Source: Phycisphaerae bacterium
GTDB lineage: Bacteria; Planctomycetota; Phycisphaerae; UBA1845
Assembly (NCBI GenBank): GCA_028289375.1
Contig: JANQQK010000087.1
Coordinates: forward strand, 23,970 to 87,969
Reading direction: 5' to 3'
DNA: 64,000 nucleotides
In this document: in pieces, positions 41,656 through 50,698 of the stretch
Numbering within the stretch: position 1 is the stretch's first letter
Layout: the number at the start of each line of letters is the position of its first letter
Program-made: the position numbers and the translations under genes
Notes under the pieces: model-generated
What the model saw: only the letters and a program-made list of their open reading frames with translations
Told to the model about the DNA's origin: nothing
The model's database searches: none

Positions 41656-42714
41656 TCAGGCTGGGGCCGCCGGCATGCCGACCTCGGGAGTCGCATTCTC
41701 ATGCTCCCGAAGGTACCACGCCACCGTATCCGGAATTCCCTGCTCGTACGATATCGACGATGTCCAACCAAGATCGCGCTTGATCTTCTCCGTCTCAAAA
41801 AAACTGTGTCGGCCGATCAGCCAGACCGAATAGTGCGTAACCAAGGGCGGCTTCTTCGATCCAGCGAGGCGGTAGAAGAACTCGAGGACGAATGCGGCGG
41901 ACTTTGCCACCGCGTAGGGCACTTTCTTCTTGATCGGCGGTTCACCGATGGCCTTCGCGATGCCGTTGAAATAGCCTGCCTGCGTGATGACACCGTCGTT
42001 GCTGGCATTGTAGGCTTCGCCGATCGCCTTGTCTGACTCGGCTGCCATGATGGCTGCTTCGGCGGCATTGCCGGCGTGGACGAGGTTGAGCCTGTTGGTG
42101 CCGTCGCCGATCAATTTGGTCTTGCGGCGGCGGATGGCGGAAACCATGCGGGCGAGGGTCGCGCGGTCCCGCGGGCCATAAAGCCAACTCGGACGAATGA
42201 CGGTGACCTTCAACTTGCCTGACTTGTGGGCGGCCCAGACGAGTTTTTCGGCTTCGACTTTCGCGCGGCTGTAGTAGCTCCATTTGTTGAGGCATTGGCC
42301 GAGCGGGGCGGATTCGTCGAGAACGAGCCCCTTGCCATTGACGTGGCCGTAGGCGCTGATCGAGCTGATGTGCAGCATGCGTTCGACACCTGCACCGGAG
42401 GCTGCGTCGATGACGTTCTGCGTGCCGTCGATGGTGATCTGCTGGAATTCATGCCACGGTCCCCAGTCGCCGACGCGAGCCGCGACGTGGTAGACGACTT
42501 TGACGCCTTCGCATGCCTTCTTGAGCGATGCGAGATCGGTGATGTCGCCCTCGGCCAATTCAACGCCCTGTGTCCGCAGCCACGTTGTGTCGGTCGTTGG
42601 CCTGACGAGCGCACGAACGCGTCTGCCGCGACGTCGGAGTTGCTCGACGACGTGACTGCCCAGAAGACCGGAAGCCCCGGTCACCAGATTGATATCCTGA
42701 TCATTGATGTCCAT
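41656..42714 (-). CDS. NAD-dependent epimerase / 3-beta-HSD-like extended SDR
   Basis: 352 residues. The Rossmann motif is LVTGASGLLGSHVVEQL, the active-site Tyr and Lys are in WSYYSRAKVEAEKLVW, and the substrate strand is MLHISSISAYGHV. The longer C-terminal half and the VTVIRPSWLYGPRD motif are like the sterol-dehydrogenase/epimerase group. Substrate unknown. ATG 42714 opens directly into the fold; an upstream TTG at 42750 would add 12 residues. It lies 38 bp upstream of the methyltransferase gene on the same strand, so co-transcription is likely. Confidence 0.88.
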   Translation of the reverse strand: MDINDQDINLVTGASGLLGSHVVEQLRRRGRRVRALVRPTTDTTWLRTQGVELAEGDITDLASLKKACEGVKVVYHVAARVGDWGPWHEFQQITIDGTQNVIDAASGAGVERMLHISSISAYGHVNGKGLVLDESAPLGQCLNKWSYYSRAKVEAEKLVWAAHKSGKLKVTVIRPSWLYGPRDRATLARMVSAIRRRKTKLIGDGTNRLNLVHAGNAAEAAIMAAESDKAIGEAYNASNDGVITQAGYFNGIAKAIGEPPIKKKVPYAVAKSAAFVLEFFYRLAGSKKPPLVTHYSVWLIGRHSFFETEKIKRDLGWTSSISYEQGIPDTVAWYLREHENATPEVGMPAAPA

Positions 42715-42948
42715 GGCGATGACGGTACGCCGTGGCGACCAGGCGGTCAAGATTCAGTCCTGGGCACCTTGCGCGGAGTCGTTACAGGGGGGCTTGCAGG
42801 TCGATTTGTCTTCGTTTTGGACGATATCGACACCTTACGCAGCTTGAAAGTCTGACTTGATCGGTTCGCCTGACGTGATGATCACTTATTGTCTGTCGCT
42901 TGTCGTGGGGCGCCTGCGCGTCGGGGGTGCGCTTCGCATTTTGGCCGC

Positions 42949-45888
42949 TCATTTTGATTTCTTTGCGCGGACGTCTGCGAGTTTGTCGCGATGGGTTCTA
43001 GCCTGTTCCTCACGGCCGGACGCTTCAAACAGCTGAACGAGGTGTTGGAGAATATCCTCGTTTTCCGGTGCGTGGACGCCGATTTCCGACTCAAGTCTCG
43101 ACAGGGCGTCTGTCAGGATCTGTTCGGCCTCTGCTGACTCGTCGAGCGCATGTTTGGCCATGCCGAGAAAAGCGCGTGCTCGGCTGATGCGCCAATCGCC
43201 ATTGGGAAGCTCTTGTTCTCGAATGGCGATGCATTTCAGGATCAGCGGCATTGCGTCCGTTGGCCGATGTGTGTCGAGGAGCAGTTCGGCGTATCCCAGC
43301 ATTGCCGACGCCATCGCCAAGGGCTCCTCATCCTGCAGTTGCCGGAATTTCGACAGGACGTCCTTGTACCGATCTTCAGCTTCCGCTTGGCGGTCCGTTT
43401 CCCGGAGAACGTGCGCGATGGATGCAGAGCTCTTGAGGGTGTGGACGTGCGATGCGCCGAAGGTTTTCTCTCTGATTCGCAGGGCTTCGCGGTGGGCTTC
43501 CTCTGCCTGGGCGTACTTGCCTTGATCGAAGTAGACACCGGCGAGGTTGTAGTGGCTGGCGGCGAGCTTCGGATGGTCGGCGTCGAGGATTTCCTGCTGA
43601 ATGGCGAGTGCCGCGGCGAAGGCGTGCTCGGCGCCTTCGAACTCTCGTTTGTCGTGATGCAGTACGGCGATGTTGTTGTAGGTGGTGGCGACGTGGGGAT
43701 GCTGGTTGCCGAACTTCTGCTTCAGCGTTTCGAGAACCTGACCGTACAGGTCGATGGCTGCCTGATGATCGCCGATGTCGCGCATCAGGCCGGCAAGGTT
43801 GTTGCGTGCGGCGGCGACCTTGAAGTGATCTTCACCGAACTGTCCGATGAAGATACGCAGCGCTTCTTCATACAACGCGCGGGCATCGTCCCAGCGACTC
43901 TGCACTCGGCGGATGAAACCGAGATTGTTGCAGATGTTGCCAATGTGGGGATGGCCTGGAGGAAGCAGGTCGCGTCGCATGTCGAGCACCTGTTGCATGA
44001 GGTCGCCGGCACTCTCGTACTCGCCGCGTTTTTCGTACATTGACGCGAGATTGCTCATGGCGGTGAGCAGATTGCTGTCGGCTTTACCGCGCGCATCTCT
44101 GATCAGCGGAAGTGCCTCGCGGTAGAGAGACTCTGCTTCGTCGAGGTTGCCCATGGCTGACTTGACGCCTGCAAGGGTGGTGAGTGCTTGTGCGAGGCGT
44201 GCGGGCGTGTCCTCGTGGGTGCGACGCAGTTGGACGGCAAGCTCCGCTGACGCGAGTGCATCGGGATAGTCGCCTTTGAGTCGAAGCAGGTCTGCGAGGT
44301 TGACCAGATGCTTGGCGTGGGCGGGATGTGCTGTCCCAAGATCCCTGTCGATGGCGTCGATCGCATCGCGAATCAGCGTTTCGGCGTCATCAAGCTCGTC
44401 GTTTTCGATCATGGCTCGGGCCAACTCGCCTCGCACTTCCAGGCAGACTCTTTCAGCCGTGACAGATTCGCAGAGTTCAGATGCACGTCGAAGCTGTTCA
44501 ACTGCGTTCGCGTATAGTCCGAGGCTTTGATACGTGTTGCCGATCGTGCGTCGAATGGCCCGCTCGGTCTTTGGTTCGTCGGCGATTTCTGTCGCGATTC
44601 GCTGTGCAGACCGGTCCAGAATGTCGCGTACTGTGAGGGAATCGCCCTTGTTGACGGATGGATCGGCGGAGACCAGCAGGTTTTCGAGGAAACGGTACGT
44701 TCGGTCGGCTCGTAATGCTTCTGATTCGGCAATCTGACGTTGGCGCTCCGCCAGGATGCGCTCCTGATCGGCTTGCGTTTCGGCGCGCTGTGCACGGACC
44801 ATGGCGACCGACGTTGCGGTTATTCCGACAATCAAAGCGATGAACACGACAGCCGTTGCCGTAACGAACGCCCGATGTCGCTTTGCGAACTTCTGAAACT
44901 GGTAGAGCGTACCGGCGGGGCGTGCGACGATCGGCTCGTTGTTGAGGTATCGTCGGATATCCTCGCCGAGTTCCGATGCCGTCCCGTAGCGCCGGTTCTT
45001 GTCTTTCTCGAGCGCTTTGGCCACGATCGTGTCGACATCGCCGCGGTAGCCGCGACTGTAGTGGCTGAGAAGCGTTGGTTCCTGCTCGCCGATGATGCGG
45101 ACGGCGTCTGCGACGCTCTTGTTGTGCACGTCGTAGGGCAGGCGCGCCGAAAGCAATTCGTACAAAATGACGCCAAGCGCGTACACATCCGAGCGAATGT
45201 CGAGTGCTCCGGGATCAGCCGCGACCTGCTCCGGACTCATGTAGGGCAGCGTTCCGAGCAGTTGGCCGACGTCTGTCTCGCGGGTGTGTGCGCTGACATC
45301 GGAGTCGGTGATGCGTGCGACCCCGAAATCGAGCACTTTGGGTTCGCCGCGACGATCGACGAGGATGTTGCTTGGCTTCAGATCTCGGTGGATCACGCCT
45401 TTCTGGTGGGCGTGATGCACCGCGTCGCAGATCGTCGCCATAAGTTCCAGTCGCCGCCGGGTGTCCATGCCGTGCTGCGATGCGTAATGTGTCAGCGACT
45501 GGCCTTCAATGTACTCCATTGCAAAAAATGGCTGCGTTCCCGACTGTGTTGCGGTCGTGCCGGCCTCGTAGATCTGAGCGATGTTGGGATGATGCAATCG
45601 CCCGAGAATCTGGGCTTCGTCGTCAAAGCGCCGCAGGACCCGTTCGTTGGCAAGTTCTGCCCGAATGACCTTCAGGGCGACGGGGCGACGCGGGTTGTCC
45701 TGCTGTGCACGATAGACGATGCCCATTCCACCGGCTGCGATGCGCTCGGCGATGCGGTAGGATCCAATGCGCGCGGGAACATCGGCCCGCAGGTGGTTGC
45801 GGTCACTGCGTTCCCAGAATTCTGCGGAGGCGTCATTCCGCTTGGGATCACCCATTTCTGAAGTAGCCGTATCGTCGTCGTAGCCCAT
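42949..45888 (-). CDS. Membrane Ser/Thr protein kinase with TPR sensor domain
   Basis: 979 residues. The cytoplasmic kinase domain lies at about 42-315: IAAGGMGIVYRAQQ, VALKVIRAE, HRDLKPSNIL, LDFGVARI, TLPYMSPEQVA. One TM segment follows at about 345-367 (ATAVVFIALIVGITATSVAM), and then an extracytoplasmic array of about twelve TPR-like repeats to the C-terminus (for example ALRIREKTFGASHVHTL). TPR arrays of this type resemble the kinesin-light-chain pattern. It is divergent from the ECF-like sigma gene at 46084, a pairing seen again twice downstream, which suggests the kinase signals to that sigma factor. A TATGAT box lies about 30 nt upstream. Confidence 0.93.
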   Translation of the reverse strand: MGYDDDTATSEMGDPKRNDASAEFWERSDRNHLRADVPARIGSYRIAERIAAGGMGIVYRAQQDNPRRPVALKVIRAELANERVLRRFDDEAQILGRLHHPNIAQIYEAGTTATQSGTQPFFAMEYIEGQSLTHYASQHGMDTRRRLELMATICDAVHHAHQKGVIHRDLKPSNILVDRRGEPKVLDFGVARITDSDVSAHTRETDVGQLLGTLPYMSPEQVAADPGALDIRSDVYALGVILYELLSARLPYDVHNKSVADAVRIIGEQEPTLLSHYSRGYRGDVDTIVAKALEKDKNRRYGTASELGEDIRRYLNNEPIVARPAGTLYQFQKFAKRHRAFVTATAVVFIALIVGITATSVAMVRAQRAETQADQERILAERQRQIAESEALRADRTYRFLENLLVSADPSVNKGDSLTVRDILDRSAQRIATEIADEPKTERAIRRTIGNTYQSLGLYANAVEQLRRASELCESVTAERVCLEVRGELARAMIENDELDDAETLIRDAIDAIDRDLGTAHPAHAKHLVNLADLLRLKGDYPDALASAELAVQLRRTHEDTPARLAQALTTLAGVKSAMGNLDEAESLYREALPLIRDARGKADSNLLTAMSNLASMYEKRGEYESAGDLMQQVLDMRRDLLPPGHPHIGNICNNLGFIRRVQSRWDDARALYEEALRIFIGQFGEDHFKVAAARNNLAGLMRDIGDHQAAIDLYGQVLETLKQKFGNQHPHVATTYNNIAVLHHDKREFEGAEHAFAAALAIQQEILDADHPKLAASHYNLAGVYFDQGKYAQAEEAHREALRIREKTFGASHVHTLKSSASIAHVLRETDRQAEAEDRYKDVLSKFRQLQDEEPLAMASAMLGYAELLLDTHRPTDAMPLILKCIAIREQELPNGDWRISRARAFLGMAKHALDESAEAEQILTDALSRLESEIGVHAPENEDILQHLVQLFEASGREEQARTHRDKLADVRAKKSK

Positions 45889-46083
45889 GAAATGCCCAGC
45901 CAGTGCCCAACCTTGACACCATCATAGCGAACTTCGACAAGTTTTCGAAGTTCTTCGCGCCAACGAACTGGATTTGTGCCTATCTGAATCAATGATCGCG
46001 ATTGGTGTGGTTGGCTGCGGTCCGTGGGCCTGCCGCCACACGGCGGCGGTGTGTGCTATGATGGATGGGCTTGCATGTTGTTG

Positions 46084-46782
46084 ATGACTGCTGAGGATCA
46101 GCCAGTGAGCCGAGACGTTTTTCCAACCACCATGCACACGTGGATCGATGCCCAGTTGGCCAATGGTCCTGATGGCCGGTTGATGATCAACCGACATGTG
46201 ATGGATGTGTATGCCTGGCCGCTGGCGGTCTATTTTCAGGGTTCACGGGATCGTTGGCTTGGTGAGCCGGATGAGATTGTCCAGGGATTCTTCGCAGATC
46301 GTCTTGCGCGCCCTGAGTTCTTTGGGGGTTGGCGCACGAGCGGGATGAAGCTTCGACGCTGGCTGATGAACGCGTTCTGTTTCTATCTGTCAGAGCTTCG
46401 TCGTCGCCAGAAGCGAGATCGTTTGGTCGAAGAACCCGAGTACGCCATCGATTCAGAGGACGATGGGGCACATGCCGCGATGGACAGGGCGTTTGTCGTC
46501 GCGATTGTGCATCAGGCGATGCACATGGCGCGGCAGTCCTGCGACCAGGCGGGGCTTGGTGAACATTGGCGGGTCTTTGTGTTGCACCATCATGCAGGTC
46601 AGTCGTACCAGTCCATTTCAGATGACCTGCAGGTCGCGCCAGCTCGGGCGGCGGTCATGGCCCGGACGGCGTCGCGGAAGTTCAAAGACGCTATCCGCGA
46701 GTTGCTCACTCGCGATGGAGCCAGTCCAACCAGTGTGGACGACGAGATTCGGGAGCTTCTGGAGATTTCCGATCATGCCTGA
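46084..46782 (+). CDS. ECF-like RNA polymerase sigma factor
   Basis: About 232 residues. The region 2 surrogate is PLAVYFQGSRDRWLGEPDEI with VQGFFADRLARPEF and the RLRRW/LSELRRRQKRDR helix. Region 4 is EHWRVFVLHHHAGQSYQSIS with ARAAVMARTASRKFKDAIREL. This matches the planctomycete group in which DLVQGFFARLL-like segments replace a typical region 2. Start uncertain: ATG 46075, ATG 46084 and GTG 46105 are possible, and GAGGA upstream of the GTG makes that one attractive too. The end overlaps the next gene by 8 bp. Confidence 0.75.
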   Translation: MTAEDQPVSRDVFPTTMHTWIDAQLANGPDGRLMINRHVMDVYAWPLAVYFQGSRDRWLGEPDEIVQGFFADRLARPEFFGGWRTSGMKLRRWLMNAFCFYLSELRRRQKRDRLVEEPEYAIDSEDDGAHAAMDRAFVVAIVHQAMHMARQSCDQAGLGEHWRVFVLHHHAGQSYQSISDDLQVAPARAAVMARTASRKFKDAIRELLTRDGASPTSVDDEIRELLEISDHA

Positions 46783-47254
46783 ACGTGGCGACGATCATCT
46801 GCCTGATAAGACGGAACTTCCGATTGCCGATGCCACGCGTCTCCTGCGATTCGGCTTGAGCGAGAAGGCAAGGCCGATTGACGAGTTGATTGATCGGCTG
46901 CTGGATGTGGATGGTCCGACATGGCTCGACAGCGTGCTCCGATCCGGACCAGCCGGCTCGTTCGGCGACCCGATGGTCACGCTCCTGGATGGAGCCGCGA
47001 CGCTCGACCAATTGATGGCCGTCAAACAGACCAGCAAGTCCTTGCTCACGCGTGATGCGAACGCGGATTCTCGACTTACTGCGTTGGCGACCTATTTCTT
47101 TGTGGTCGCCGCGGCCTTGGGGAACCACCAGACCAACATTTGCAGCCGCTCTGGGCATGAATTGGCTGAAGTGCTGCTTGAGTTGGCATCCGTTTGCCCG
47201 GAACCGTGGCGGGAATGGCTTGACCACGCTGCCAGCAGGGCTTCCATCGGCTAA
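46775..47254 (+). CDS. Small protein coupled to the ECF-like sigma factor, unknown function
   Basis: 159 residues from ATG 46775, which lies inside the sigma gene's last codons. Helical and acidic at the start (LLRFGLSEKARPIDELIDRL), with an internal helix-rich segment (TALATYFFVVAAALGNHQTN), and two Cys near the end. I do not recognise the family. Translational coupling to the sigma factor suggests an accessory or anti-sigma-like role, but no anti-sigma motif is visible. Confidence 0.75.
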   Translation: MPERGDDHLPDKTELPIADATRLLRFGLSEKARPIDELIDRLLDVDGPTWLDSVLRSGPAGSFGDPMVTLLDGAATLDQLMAVKQTSKSLLTRDANADSRLTALATYFFVVAAALGNHQTNICSRSGHELAEVLLELASVCPEPWREWLDHAASRASIG

Positions 47255-47414
47255 CGCGGCTCCTCGTCGCACCCGTTGAAAAAAAACAAACGACCGCGCG
47301 CCGATGCACTCCTGGCCTGCCTTTCTATCCATGTCGACGGACACCGCGCGTTCGATCCGCCATTCGTGTGGACGGTGCCTCGACAGCGAGAGCTTGCACA
47401 AAGGAGAAATCGTC

Positions 47415-49418
47415 ATGACTCGTACCAGCTTCGGAATTCACGCGTTTCTGCTGATGGCCATTGGCATGGTGGCATGTGCCGCCGCGCAGGGGCGCGACGT
47501 CAACTCGGATACAGGGTCGACAACGGTTCAGTCGGAAACGGCTGCACAACCGTCGGATGAGGTCAACCTTCAACTGCTTCGGCAGATGATCGACGAGACG
47601 ACAGCGGCGGCTGTTCCAGTCAAAACGACGGCGCCGACCGTTGAGCGTGAACCGGTTGGCCCGTTGCCGGCGGCCCCCATCCTTGATTCCGATACGACGC
47701 GGGTCAGCGTGCAGGCGCTGCTGACCGACAATCAGGGCAACCCGCTCTCCGGTCCGACGGTTGACCTGGTGTTCAATCTCTACGACGGCGGCAGTGTCGT
47801 CGAAGGGCCTATCGTGTTGAACAACGTCGACATCGACAATGGGGTCGTCAATGCTCAGGTGCCCATCAGCATGGATTCGTTTGACGGGACTGGTCGAACG
47901 CTGGGCGTCCGCGTGAATGGTGGAGCTGAATTGACACCCCGCGTGCCGCTGACAGCCGTGCCGTATGCGTACCGTGTGAACCGTGTCACGAGTGATGAGT
48001 TGGACGACCAGATTGTGATCGGTGAAGTCGCATCGGATGGCATGCTCGATGTCTATAACTCGACATGGGCCAACCGCAATACGGTCAGCCTCGAGGGAAT
48101 CAACAATCGCGTTGTGACCTACGCCGATGAGGGCGAGACTTCGGCTGTCATGGGCGGATTCGATCGCGGACGGGTTTTGCTCTGGGACAGTGTCATCGAC
48201 GGGGTGAATCAGGTGGCGGTTGAACTCGATGCCGGTTTGAACGGGGCAGGTGGTCACGTCATCGTTTCGGATGCCGAGGGAGTCGATCACGTTTCCATTC
48301 TTGGCCACGCCGGGACAGTAAACGTCGAAGACAGCGTCAATGTCCTTGAAGCCCTGGGGGGAGAGTTGAATGCCAGTCTCAGGCGTACGTCGTTCGGGGG
48401 GCAGTTGCTGGTGACTGATCCGCTGGGTACGAACGGCGTCCTGGTGTCCGGGAATCCACTGACTGGCGGCGGATTCGCTGAGTTCTATCAGGGCGATGGT
48501 GGCATCAGTGTGCAGATTCTGGCTGACCAGGTGACGGGCAGCACGCTCACCATGTTCAACGATGCAGGTGCTGACACGATCTTCTTTGATAGCGAAGAAA
48601 CGAGCAGCGGTGGTGCATTGGCGAACTTCCGGAACAGCAACGACGACACGACCATTTCACTCAACGCGGACGTTTCTGATGCGGGACGCATTCGTCTTCG
48701 CAATGCCAGTGAAGAGCCAACGATTCAACTCGACGCGGAGTCGAGTGGAAACGACATGGGCAAGCTGATCCTGCGGGACAGTGATTCGATCACCGCGGAA
48801 TTCTTCTCAAACTCGAATCTTGGGTCGTGCCTGGAGATGTGGGACATCGACGGAACGAACACGGTTTCGATCTACTCGAGCTGGTCTGGTGGTGAAGATG
48901 GCGGCGGACGCATCAGGCTTCGCGAGCCGGACGGATCCGTCGCGATCGACCTCAATGCCGAGAGCGGCATCTCGCGCACGAAGGTCTTGGAGATCACAGG
49001 CGGATCCGACCTGTCCGAACAGTTTGACGTCCGTGGCGGCGAGGTCGTCCCGGGGACGGTTGTGTGCATCGATTCGTCGAACCCGGGCGAGCTTATTGTC
49101 TGTGGGGAGGCGTATGACCGAACGGTTGCGGGCATTGTGAGTGGTGCTGGTGGTGTCAAGACCGGCATGATGATGGGGCAGCGGAACAGCGTGGCTGACG
49201 GCGCGATTCCGGTTGCACTCACCGGTCGTGTCTATGTGCGTGCCGACGCAACGAACGCCTCAATCGAGCCGGGTGATCTGCTCACGACCGGCGACATCCC
49301 GGGCCGCGCGGTGAAGGTATTGGATCACGACCGTGCCCAAGGGGCCATCATCGGCAAAGCCATGACCGGACTGTGCGACGGTACCGGACTCGTGCTCGTT
49401 CTTGTCAGCCTTCAGTAA
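47415..49418 (+). CDS. Exported fibre-like surface protein
   Basis: 667 residues with a signal peptide (SFGIHAFLLMAIGMVACAAA). A linker rich in Thr and Val leads to a beta-rich N-terminal domain at about 95-195 (VQALLTDNQGNPLSGPTVDL; LTPRVPLTAVPYAYRVNRVT), then repeated beta segments in the middle (LVTDPLGTNGVLVSGNPLTG; SEEPTIQLDAESSGN). The C-terminal 140 residues are a compact domain ending GDLLTTGDIPGRAVKVLDHD and LVLVLVSLQ, resembling the C-terminal domain of many bacterial and phage-derived tail-fibre-like proteins. Probably trimeric surface fibre; function unknown. AAGGAG lies 9 nt before ATG 47415. Starts the surface-protein cluster. Confidence 0.8.
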   Translation: MTRTSFGIHAFLLMAIGMVACAAAQGRDVNSDTGSTTVQSETAAQPSDEVNLQLLRQMIDETTAAAVPVKTTAPTVEREPVGPLPAAPILDSDTTRVSVQALLTDNQGNPLSGPTVDLVFNLYDGGSVVEGPIVLNNVDIDNGVVNAQVPISMDSFDGTGRTLGVRVNGGAELTPRVPLTAVPYAYRVNRVTSDELDDQIVIGEVASDGMLDVYNSTWANRNTVSLEGINNRVVTYADEGETSAVMGGFDRGRVLLWDSVIDGVNQVAVELDAGLNGAGGHVIVSDAEGVDHVSILGHAGTVNVEDSVNVLEALGGELNASLRRTSFGGQLLVTDPLGTNGVLVSGNPLTGGGFAEFYQGDGGISVQILADQVTGSTLTMFNDAGADTIFFDSEETSSGGALANFRNSNDDTTISLNADVSDAGRIRLRNASEEPTIQLDAESSGNDMGKLILRDSDSITAEFFSNSNLGSCLEMWDIDGTNTVSIYSSWSGGEDGGGRIRLREPDGSVAIDLNAESGISRTKVLEITGGSDLSEQFDVRGGEVVPGTVVCIDSSNPGELIVCGEAYDRTVAGIVSGAGGVKTGMMMGQRNSVADGAIPVALTGRVYVRADATNASIEPGDLLTTGDIPGRAVKVLDHDRAQGAIIGKAMTGLCDGTGLVLVLVSLQ

Positions 49419-49446
49419 GACCACCGAGACACTGGAGGAAATTGTC

Positions 49447-50616
49447 ATGAAACGAACAATTGCGATAGTGGCGATGGCGATGGTTGCAGCCGGAAATTCG
49501 GTCGCGTTGTCGGACGACGTCATCCGGGTATTTCTCTCCTACAACATCGTCCTGGACCCGGCTGACGGCTCGCGGCCGGATGATGGCGATGGTAACGAGA
49601 TCACGAATGCCCAGATCAACGAATCAATCGACGAGATGAACGCGCTGATGGAGACGTATTTTCGTGGTTATCGATTCGAACGGTTCGGGGCTATTCGGGA
49701 GATTGGTGGGATGGGTCAGCCGAACGGTCCAAGCCAGTGGTATGACACGGATTTCTTCGGTGCCAACGGCGCGTCGCTGAAGGATCAGATGCAGGCGGAC
49801 GCCGAGGCCAGTCCGAATGCCTACAACTGGCGTGACGATACCATCAACATCTACATGACCAACGGGATCTGCGGCGGCATCTGCTCATTCCCGGATGACG
49901 GCGATGAGATTGTGATCATCGGTGGGTGTTCATCTGACAATGGCCCGCTTCACCTGCACGAGCTTGGCCACTATTTCGATCTCTGCCACACACAGGGGTG
50001 CCCGTGTGGAAGTTGTGGTTCCGGAACCGGATTGTGCAACACGGTGCCTGATGATGACGAAATGGCCGACACGCTCCCGGACCTGCAGTGCTGGGATCAG
50101 GACGACATATCCAACTGGTCATTCGGTGTCGATTACGATGTGTTGTCTTCCGTTAACCGGCAACGTGTGGACGATACTTTCTTCAACATCATGTCCTACC
50201 ACCCGAACGAGGTGCAGTTGACGGAACTTCAGCTTGATCGGTGGAGCGATACGGCCAATGGAGTCCGCGATGCCGTTGTCGATGGTCGCATGATCTTTGC
50301 TGAATCTTCGCCGTTGCTTGGTGATGGGTCGAGCGAGCAGCCGTACAACACGCTGCAGCGCGCCGTCAACGCGGCCAGTGCCCTGCGCGACGATGTGATC
50401 GTGCTTCGTCCGGGGTCATTCAGCGAAACCATCGTCATCGACAAGCAGTTAACGCTTCGGGCAACGCGAAATGGATCGGTCATCATTGGTGCTGGCAGCC
50501 TGCCCTCACTGAGCGAGCCGATGCCGTTCGAGGATGTACTGCACGAACTGATACAGAAGCAGCCCAAGCTGCTTGAGAAGTCACCAGCAACCACACTCGA
50601 TTTCGCGGGCGAGTAA
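49447..50616 (+). CDS. Exported zinc metalloprotease, M43-like, with beta-helix tail
   Basis: 389 residues with a signal peptide (MKRTIAIVAMAMVAAGNSVA). The zincin motif is LHELGHYFDLCHTQGC (HExxHxxxxxH) with a Met-turn FFNIMSYHPNE, placing it among pappalysin/M43-like metzincins. Many Cys residues cluster after the active site (CPCGSCGSGTGLC), suggesting disulfides. The last about 100 residues read SSEQPYNTLQRAVNAASALR and LRPGSFSETIVIDKQLTLRA, the start of a DUF1565-like parallel beta-helix, but only one coil is present before the stop, so the helix is truncated or minimal. GGAGG lies upstream of ATG 49447. Confidence 0.85.
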   Translation: MKRTIAIVAMAMVAAGNSVALSDDVIRVFLSYNIVLDPADGSRPDDGDGNEITNAQINESIDEMNALMETYFRGYRFERFGAIREIGGMGQPNGPSQWYDTDFFGANGASLKDQMQADAEASPNAYNWRDDTINIYMTNGICGGICSFPDDGDEIVIIGGCSSDNGPLHLHELGHYFDLCHTQGCPCGSCGSGTGLCNTVPDDDEMADTLPDLQCWDQDDISNWSFGVDYDVLSSVNRQRVDDTFFNIMSYHPNEVQLTELQLDRWSDTANGVRDAVVDGRMIFAESSPLLGDGSSEQPYNTLQRAVNAASALRDDVIVLRPGSFSETIVIDKQLTLRATRNGSVIIGAGSLPSLSEPMPFEDVLHELIQKQPKLLEKSPATTLDFAGE

Positions 50617-50698
50617 GCCAGCGTCGCGTGTTCGACATCAATCCAGACCAATGCGCATCGCCGGTGCACGCATTTAATGTCCGGCAGGAGTGACAAAG

